Shown here: in pieces, positions 6,843 through 10,658 of the stretch
Layout: each line of letters starts with the position of its first letter
Numbering within the stretch: position 1 is the first letter of the stretch
Source of the DNA: Nitrospirota bacterium
GTDB taxonomy: Bacteria > Nitrospirota > Nitrospiria > Nitrospirales > NS-4
Assembly: GCA_005877525.1 (NCBI GenBank)
Contig: VBON01000033.1
Location: 1-10,658 of the forward strand
DNA length: 10,658 bases
Reading direction: 5' to 3'
Made by a program: the position numbers and the translations under genes
The notes under the pieces: model-generated
The model's database searches: none
What the model was told of the DNA's origin: nothing
Seen by the model: the letters and a program-made list of their open reading frames with translations, nothing else

Positions 6843-7298
6843 ATGCGTCACCGGAAAAGCGGTCGTCAACTGGGCCGCAATACACACCATCGGCGGGCGT
6901 TGTTCCGGAGCCTGGTGACCTCCCTATTAGAACACGAGCGCATCGAAACGACCGAGGCCAAGGCGAAGGAAGTGCGCATCCTTGCGGATCGAATCATCAC
7001 GCTCGGCAAACGCGGGGATCTACATGCCCGCCGGCGCGCGCTTGCATACGTCAGGACCCGCGAGGTGGTCGGTAAAGTCTTCAGCGACCTTGCGGGGCGG
7101 TTCGCTGAGCGGCCGGGTGGCTACACCCGGTTGATCAAGACCAGGCGCCGCATCGGAGATGCCGCGCGGATGGTGGTGATCGAGTTGGTGGCACGCGCCG
7201 CGCCTCCGAAAGACAGTGCGGGCGCAGAGAGCAGCAAGAAGGGATCCAAAGCGCCTGCCGCAGCTCCGGCACAGGACACGGCCAGCGTCAAGGCATGA
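6843..7298 (+). CDS. rplQ: 50S ribosomal protein L17 with Ala/Lys-rich tail
   Basis: L17 lies on the 50S surface near the exit tunnel. Residues 1-116 form the complete conserved core: MRHRKSGRQLGRNTHHRRAL, LLEHERIETTEAKAKEVR, and GGYTRLIKTRRRIGDAARM ending VVIELV. Residues 117-151 form a low-complexity tail rich in Ala, Pro, Ser and Lys that lies beyond the core; similar disordered tails occur in L17 of several phyla. AGGGA at 6834-6838, overlapping the rpoA stop, precedes ATG 6843 by four bases. It is the last gene of the classical alpha operon; no terminator structure is visible after it. Confidence 0.97.
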   Translation: MRHRKSGRQLGRNTHHRRALFRSLVTSLLEHERIETTEAKAKEVRILADRIITLGKRGDLHARRRALAYVRTREVVGKVFSDLAGRFAERPGGYTRLIKTRRRIGDAARMVVIELVARAAPPKDSAGAESSKKGSKAPAAAPAQDTASVKA

Positions 7299-7339
7299 GC
7301 TGATTACGCGACCGCGACGCCGTAGCTCACGGGTCCCCT

Positions 7340-7367
7340 TTGCCCTCATCAGTACTTGTGTTATTAT
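7340..7367 (+). promoter_or_regulatory. Candidate extended -10 promoter for lptC
   Basis: TATTAT at 7362-7367 matches five of six -10 bases and is preceded by TG at 7359-7360 in the extended -10 position. TTGCCC at 7340-7345 matches four of six -35 bases with a 16-base spacer. Transcription would start at about 7373-7375, right at the first plausible lptC ATG. It lies in the 74-base spacer after rplQ, where a new unit could begin. Confidence 0.45.
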
Positions 7368-7372
7368 CCCGC

Positions 7373-7957
7373 ATGTCCTTTCTGGCGACGATGAATCGGG
7401 AACGCCTCGTCCGGGGCGGTCTTCTCGGCATTATGCTGGTTGTGGTAGTCACTCTGATTCTGTACGTCCTGCAAGGTCCGTCAAGACGAATTCCTGCAGT
7501 GTCCGTCTCCGTCCTGCCCCAGAACGCCGATGCCGGCTTGCGGGAATTCTCCTTCGTCGAAAGCAAAGAGGGCCAGGTAGATTGGAAAATCCACGCGAAG
7601 GAAGCGCAAGTGTTCGATGCGGACTCCAAAGCGATCCTAAAGGACGTTGTCGTCACATTGTCCGATGCCCGAGGACTCCAAATGACCGTGGAAGGCGACG
7701 ATGGCACGATCAACACGGTATCAAAGGATTTTGTGCTCAGCAAACGATCCGGAGATCTTGCTCTGGTATTTGAGGACGGCTATACGATCTATACCCCGCG
7801 GCTCGCGTGGGTTAACATTGAGCGTCGGTTTTGGACCGATGAACCGGTCAGGATTACGGGGCCCAATCGTATGGAGGTGACCGGCCAAGGAATGGATACG
7901 CTGCTCACTACACGAGAAATGAGGATCCGTCGCGATGCCCGTGTGGAGGTCCATTAA
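7373..7957 (+). CDS. lptC: LPS export protein LptC
   Basis: LptC is a bitopic inner-membrane protein that takes lipopolysaccharide from the LptB2FG transporter and passes it to LptA. From ATG 7373 the product has 194 residues, close to the E. coli length. One membrane helix is visible (about 15-33, GGLLGIMLVVVVTLILYVL), followed by a periplasmic beta-rich domain with LptC-like motifs: GQVDWKIHAKEAQVF (68-81), AILKDVVVTLSD, DGYTIYTPRLAWVNIERRF (135-153), TDEPVRITGP and MEVTGQGM. No binding site precedes ATG 7373 or the in-frame ATG 7391 (188 residues), so the start is uncertain. A TTG at 7340 would put the extra codons over the promoter. The 3' end overlaps lptA by 23 bases, and lptA and lptB follow in order. 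Confidence 0.88.
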   Translation: MSFLATMNRERLVRGGLLGIMLVVVVTLILYVLQGPSRRIPAVSVSVLPQNADAGLREFSFVESKEGQVDWKIHAKEAQVFDADSKAILKDVVVTLSDARGLQMTVEGDDGTINTVSKDFVLSKRSGDLALVFEDGYTIYTPRLAWVNIERRFWTDEPVRITGPNRMEVTGQGMDTLLTTREMRIRRDARVEVH

Positions 7958-8507
7958 CGGACTGGCCGTCCTCCTCTGCGGAGGCTTGGTTCTGGCGGCG
8001 GAACCGGCGGATCGTATTCCCGCGACTCCTGCTGACACCATCGTGATCACCTCGCAGTCGCTGGTCTTCAAAAATCAAGAGAACATGGCCGTCTTCGACG
8101 GAAAAGTGGCAATGACGAAGGTGGGTTTTATTATGCACGCCGATCATATGATTGTGCATTTTGCCGGTGCATCCGAGACCGCCACACCGGCGCAGAAGAG
8201 CAGCGCAAAACCCGCGCCCCCGTCGGGGCGGACCGGTCCGGAGCTACCTACCCTGGGGACCCGGTCGGTGTCGTGGATTGAGGCAATGGGAAACGTAATC
8301 ATGGAGCAGGGAGGGAAAAAATCGAAGTCGAAGAAGGCGGTGTACTCCCAACACGATGACAAACTCGTCCTGACCGGTGACCCTGAAGTCTGGGAGGAAG
8401 GGTACCACGTCACCGGTGTGAGAATGACAATGTTCTTAAAAGAAGATCGCAGCATCGTCGAGAGCAGCCGGGTGGTCATTAACGAAGCGGACGGCGCACC
8501 CAAGTGA
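7935..8507 (+). CDS. lptA: LPS transport periplasmic protein LptA
   Basis: LptA polymerises into the periplasmic bridge that carries lipopolysaccharide from LptC to LptD. The 190-residue product has a signal peptide: R5, a hydrophobic core at about 9-20 (GLAVLLCGGLVL), and a likely cut after A21 or A22. The OstA-like beta domain begins near TIVITSQSLVFKNQENMAVF (35-54) with DGKVAM. It is interrupted by a Pro/Ala/Ser/Lys-rich stretch at about 77-109 and resumes with SWIEAMGNVIMEQGGKKSKS, KLVLTGDPEVWEEGYHVTG and MFLKEDRSIVESS. GAGGA at 7921-7925 lies nine bases before ATG 7935, which sits inside the end of lptC. The stop overlaps the lptB GTG start (GTGA). Confidence 0.9.
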   Translation: MPVWRSINGLAVLLCGGLVLAAEPADRIPATPADTIVITSQSLVFKNQENMAVFDGKVAMTKVGFIMHADHMIVHFAGASETATPAQKSSAKPAPPSGRTGPELPTLGTRSVSWIEAMGNVIMEQGGKKSKSKKAVYSQHDDKLVLTGDPEVWEEGYHVTGVRMTMFLKEDRSIVESSRVVINEADGAPK

Positions 8508-9216
8508 ATCGCTCGGGTCCATTGCTCTTCCAGGCCAGTGGCCTCGAGAAGGCCTATCGAGGACGCAAAGTCGTCAAGGGGGCCAGTCTGTCGGTTCAGT
8601 CCGGAGAAATTGTCGGGCTATTGGGTCCGAACGGTGCCGGAAAGACCACTATCTTTGACATCATGGTTGGGTTAACGCTGCCAGAAAAGGGAGAGGTATT
8701 CCTGGGGGATCGCACCATCACCAAAATGCCGATGTACCAACGGGCTCGGCAGGGCATCGGCTATTTGCCCCAGGAGTCCTCGGTGTTTCGGCGCATGACG
8801 GTAGAGCAAAACTTAATGGTGATCCTTGAAGAACTCGACCTTCCTCAGGAAGAACAGCAAGAAAGGCTGGAAACCGGTATTAAGGACCTGGGTCTTGACC
8901 ATGTGCGCCGCAGTAAGGCTTTTACGTGGAGATTGCGCGTGCGCTGGTGACCAGGCCGTACTTTCTCATGCTGGACGAGCCATTCGCCGGCATCGACCCT
9001 ATTGCTGTGGGAGATATACAGGGCATTATCCGACAGCTCAAAAAGCGGGATATCGGGATTCTGATCACCGATCACAACGTGCAACAGACCCTGTTGATCG
9101 CCGATCGAGCATATATCATTCATGATGGCGAGATCCTGGAAGAAGGACCGCCCGAGTATCTCGCCAATAGCCGGCTCGCCCGGGAACTTTACCTGGGCGA
9201 GACCTTTCGTCTGTAG
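8504..9216 (+). pseudogene. lptB: LPS export ATPase LptB, frame-broken, signature motif missing
   Basis: LptB is the cytoplasmic ATPase dimer that powers LPS extraction through LptFG. The first frame (8504 to TGA 8948-8950) has Walker A GPNGAGKT (41-48), GYLPQE with the Q-loop Q90, and the LptB-typical FRRMTVEQNL, ending sensibly at RRSKAFT (residue 141). It then reads seven unrelated residues to a stop. A second frame from 8926 continues the protein as VEIARALVTRP, then Walker B FLMLDEP with the catalytic Glu, AGIDPIAVGDIQ, the H-loop TDHN and ELYLGE, to TAG 9214-9216. The ABC signature (LSGGE plus following Arg residues) that should join the halves is absent. A loss of about 25 bases accounts for both the missing motif and the frame change, and restores about 245 residues. 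As written it cannot give a working ATPase. It could be a sequence error; the start GTG is coupled to lptA. Confidence 0.9.
8924..8928 (+). other. Deletion junction in lptB
   Basis: AC at 8924-8925 are the first two bases of codon 141, and GTG at 8926-8928 is the valine of VEIARAL in the next frame. In LptB relatives a leucine-serine-glycine-glycine-glutamate signature and several arginines lie between these points. Eight codons plus the third base of codon 141 give 25 bases, which matches the observed frame change (one modulo three). The exact length is inferred from family alignment by eye. Confidence 0.75.
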
Positions 9217-9230
9217 TAGGATTAGCAGAT

Positions 9231-10658
9231 ATGCAACCCCGGCTTGACCTTCGCCTCTCTCAAAAACTCGTCATGACGCCTCAGTTGCAGCAGGCGATCA
9301 AGCTGCTGCAACTCTCCCGGCTGGAACTGCAGGATGCGCTGACCCAGCAATTAGAAGAAAATCCCATGCTCGAGGAGGCGGGCGCAGAGCTTGACGAAGC
9401 CGACACTGAGATTGCCGCCAACGATGAAACCCCCGCCGTGGCAAAAACCGACGACGTCGCCCCCAGCGCGGAAGCTCCGAGCGAAGAACGGGATGAACTC
9501 GCTTCCAGTTGGGACGAGTATTTCGACGACAACCAACGATATGGAGATATGGAGGCCCCTCGTACCGGGCGCGACGAGATGCCCTCCATCGACCAGACGA
9601 TGAAGCAGGGAGAGTCGCTGGAGGAACATCTGCTCTGGCAGCTCGCGCTCTCTCCCTTGGACAAAGCCGAACAGGAAGTGGGGCGAGCCATCATCGGCAA
9701 CCTCGACGAGGAAGGATACCTGAGAACGCCTCTCGAAGATCTTGCCGAGACGACCGGTACGTCTATGGCGCAGAGTCTCGAGGCCTTGAAGGTGATTCAG
9801 GGATTCGACCCTGCCGGCGTCGCTGCGCGCGATCTCAAGGAATGCCTCCTGCTGCAGGTGGAACAATTGGGGTTGACCGGATCGCTCGTTGAGATGATTG
9901 TGCGCCACCATTTGTCGGATCTCGAGCGCAAGCGATACCCGTCGATTGCCAAATCTCTGTGCGTCTCCGTGGACGCCGTGGTACAGGCCACGAAAATCAT
10001 CGAAGGTCTGGAGCCGAAACCCGGTCGGCCGTTCTTTCCATCGGACAGCCATCCGATCATTCCCGACGTCTATGTCGTGAAATCGGAAGGCGAGTGGGTG
10101 GTGATGTTGAACGATGATGGCATGCCGCGGTTTCGTATCAGTTCCTACTACCGACGTTTTCTGGTGGGCAAGCGGGACCCGGCCGATAGCACACGGGCGT
10201 TTTTAGATGAAAAACTGCGCTCCGCACAATGGCTGATTCGAAGCATTGAGCAGCGAAACAAGACCATCACACGGGTGGTGGAAAGCATTGTGAAATTCCA
10301 GGAGCCCTTCTTTGACCATGGCGTGCAGTACCTGCGGCCCATGATTCTCCGGGACGTGGCCGAAGACGTCCAGATGCATGAATCTACGATCAGCCGGGTG
10401 ACCTCCAATAAATACCTCCACTGCCCGCAAGGCATCCTCGAATTGAAGTTCTTTTTTAACGCCAGTATTCCTCGGTCTCAGGAAGGCCTCATCGAATTGT
10501 CTTCCGTCGCGGTGCGGGAAATGATCCGCAGGATGGTCGACCAGGAGGATCAGAACCATCCGCTCAAAGACCAAGAGATTGTAGCCCGCTTAAAAGACCA
10601 GAATGTGCTCCTCGCCCGCCGGACAGTGGCCAAGTATCGGACCGAACTCAATATCCCC
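9231..10658 (+). CDS. rpoN: RNA polymerase sigma-54 factor, 3' partial
   Basis: Sigma-54 directs RNA polymerase to -24/-12 promoters that need AAA+ enhancer-binding activators. The frame is open from ATG 9231 to the window edge, giving 476 residues, nearly the whole protein. Region I (1-47) is the Gln/Leu-rich activator-interacting segment, MQPRLDLRLSQKLVM and TPQLQQAIKLLQLS. Region II (about 48-112) is acidic. The core-binding region follows, with SLEEHLLWQL, DEEGYL and FDPAGVAARDL. The helix-turn-helix is near 374-396 (RDVAEDVQMHESTISRVTSN), and the RpoN box ARRTVAKYR is at 462-470. Only a few C-terminal residues and the stop lie outside. The start is 14 bases after the lptB stop, with a modest AGGAT at 9218-9222. 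An lptB-rpoN neighbourhood is common in Proteobacteria and other diderms. Confidence 0.96.
   Translation, partial: MQPRLDLRLSQKLVMTPQLQQAIKLLQLSRLELQDALTQQLEENPMLEEAGAELDEADTEIAANDETPAVAKTDDVAPSAEAPSEERDELASSWDEYFDDNQRYGDMEAPRTGRDEMPSIDQTMKQGESLEEHLLWQLALSPLDKAEQEVGRAIIGNLDEEGYLRTPLEDLAETTGTSMAQSLEALKVIQGFDPAGVAARDLKECLLLQVEQLGLTGSLVEMIVRHHLSDLERKRYPSIAKSLCVSVDAVVQATKIIEGLEPKPGRPFFPSDSHPIIPDVYVVKSEGEWVVMLNDDGMPRFRISSYYRRFLVGKRDPADSTRAFLDEKLRSAQWLIRSIEQRNKTITRVVESIVKFQEPFFDHGVQYLRPMILRDVAEDVQMHESTISRVTSNKYLHCPQGILELKFFFNASIPRSQEGLIELSSVAVREMIRRMVDQEDQNHPLKDQEIVARLKDQNVLLARRTVAKYRTELNIP

Noticed and set aside
7189..7204. Sigma-54 promoter inside the rplQ tail (TGGCACG)
   Set aside because: No TTGC follows at the -12 position.
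7299..7345. Intrinsic terminator after rplQ
   Set aside because: Only four-base complementary pieces (for example GACC and GGTC) can be found, without a stable stem or T-tract.
7216..7773. 185-codon plus-strand frame across the rplQ end and lptC
   Set aside because: It overlaps two well-supported genes in another frame and its product is Arg/Pro-rich without any family features.
7959..7985. Lipoprotein signal in LptA (Cys15 in the hydrophobic segment)
   Set aside because: The residues before Cys15 are Leu-Leu, which does not fit a lipobox. An ordinary signal peptide with a cut near A21-A22 fits better.
8915..8950. Programmed ribosomal frameshift joining the two lptB halves
   Set aside because: A frameshift could not restore the signature motif, because the bases encoding it are not in the sequence in any frame. 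No convincing slippery site with a downstream structure is visible either.
9351..10052. 233-codon minus-strand frame opposite rpoN
   Set aside because: It lies wholly inside sigma-54 and has no recognisable domain or convincing start.
1..10658. A hidden defence system, mobile element or biosynthetic cluster
   Set aside because: Every stretch is taken up by conserved housekeeping genes in standard order. No transposase, integrase, repeat array, attachment site or unknown large gene is present.

Overview
The window is one continuous plus-strand gene train of 17 genes: the distal part of a bacterial ribosomal-protein superoperon (spc and alpha operon content) running straight into an LPS-transport cluster and the sigma-54 gene. 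The order is rpsE (5' end cut), rpmD, rplO, secY, adk, map, infA, rpmJ, rpsM, rpsK, rpsD, rpoA, rplQ, lptC, lptA, lptB (broken), rpoN (last few codons cut). No tRNA, rRNA, mobile element, CRISPR array or intrinsic terminator was seen. No gene-free stretch reaches 300 bases; the longest spacer, between infA and rpmJ, is 90 bases.

The organism is a Gram-negative (LPS-making) bacterium with moderately GC-rich DNA, outside the Gammaproteobacteria. The adk-map-infA-rpmJ arrangement, the four-cysteine S4, the zinc-lid adenylate kinase and the lptCAB-rpoN block behind rplQ fit a deep-branching diderm. The SecY and S4 sequences recall Nitrospira (Nitrospirota) to me, but that is recognition from memory and not a search result.

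Region 1-4132 holds three large-subunit/small-subunit protein genes, the SecY translocon, adenylate kinase, methionine aminopeptidase and IF-1. Genes overlap or lie within a few bases (ATGA overlaps at rpmD/rplO and adk/map, an 8-base overlap at rplO/secY). Region 4223-7298 is the alpha operon: L36, S13, S11, S4, RNA polymerase alpha and L17. Region 7340-9216 encodes LptC (inner-membrane anchor), LptA (periplasmic bridge) and LptB (cytoplasmic ATPase), preceded by a plausible extended -10 promoter that may yield a leaderless lptC transcript. Region 9231-10658 is sigma-54, ending just past the RpoN box.

The most notable irregularity is in lptB. The frame breaks near 8924-8926, and the ABC signature motif that should lie there is absent; the size and phase fit a loss of about 25 bases. 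Everything on both sides is well conserved, so this is either a sequence/assembly error or a recent deletion. Apart from this the window is conserved housekeeping DNA, and I see no sign of a new defence, mobile or biosynthetic system.
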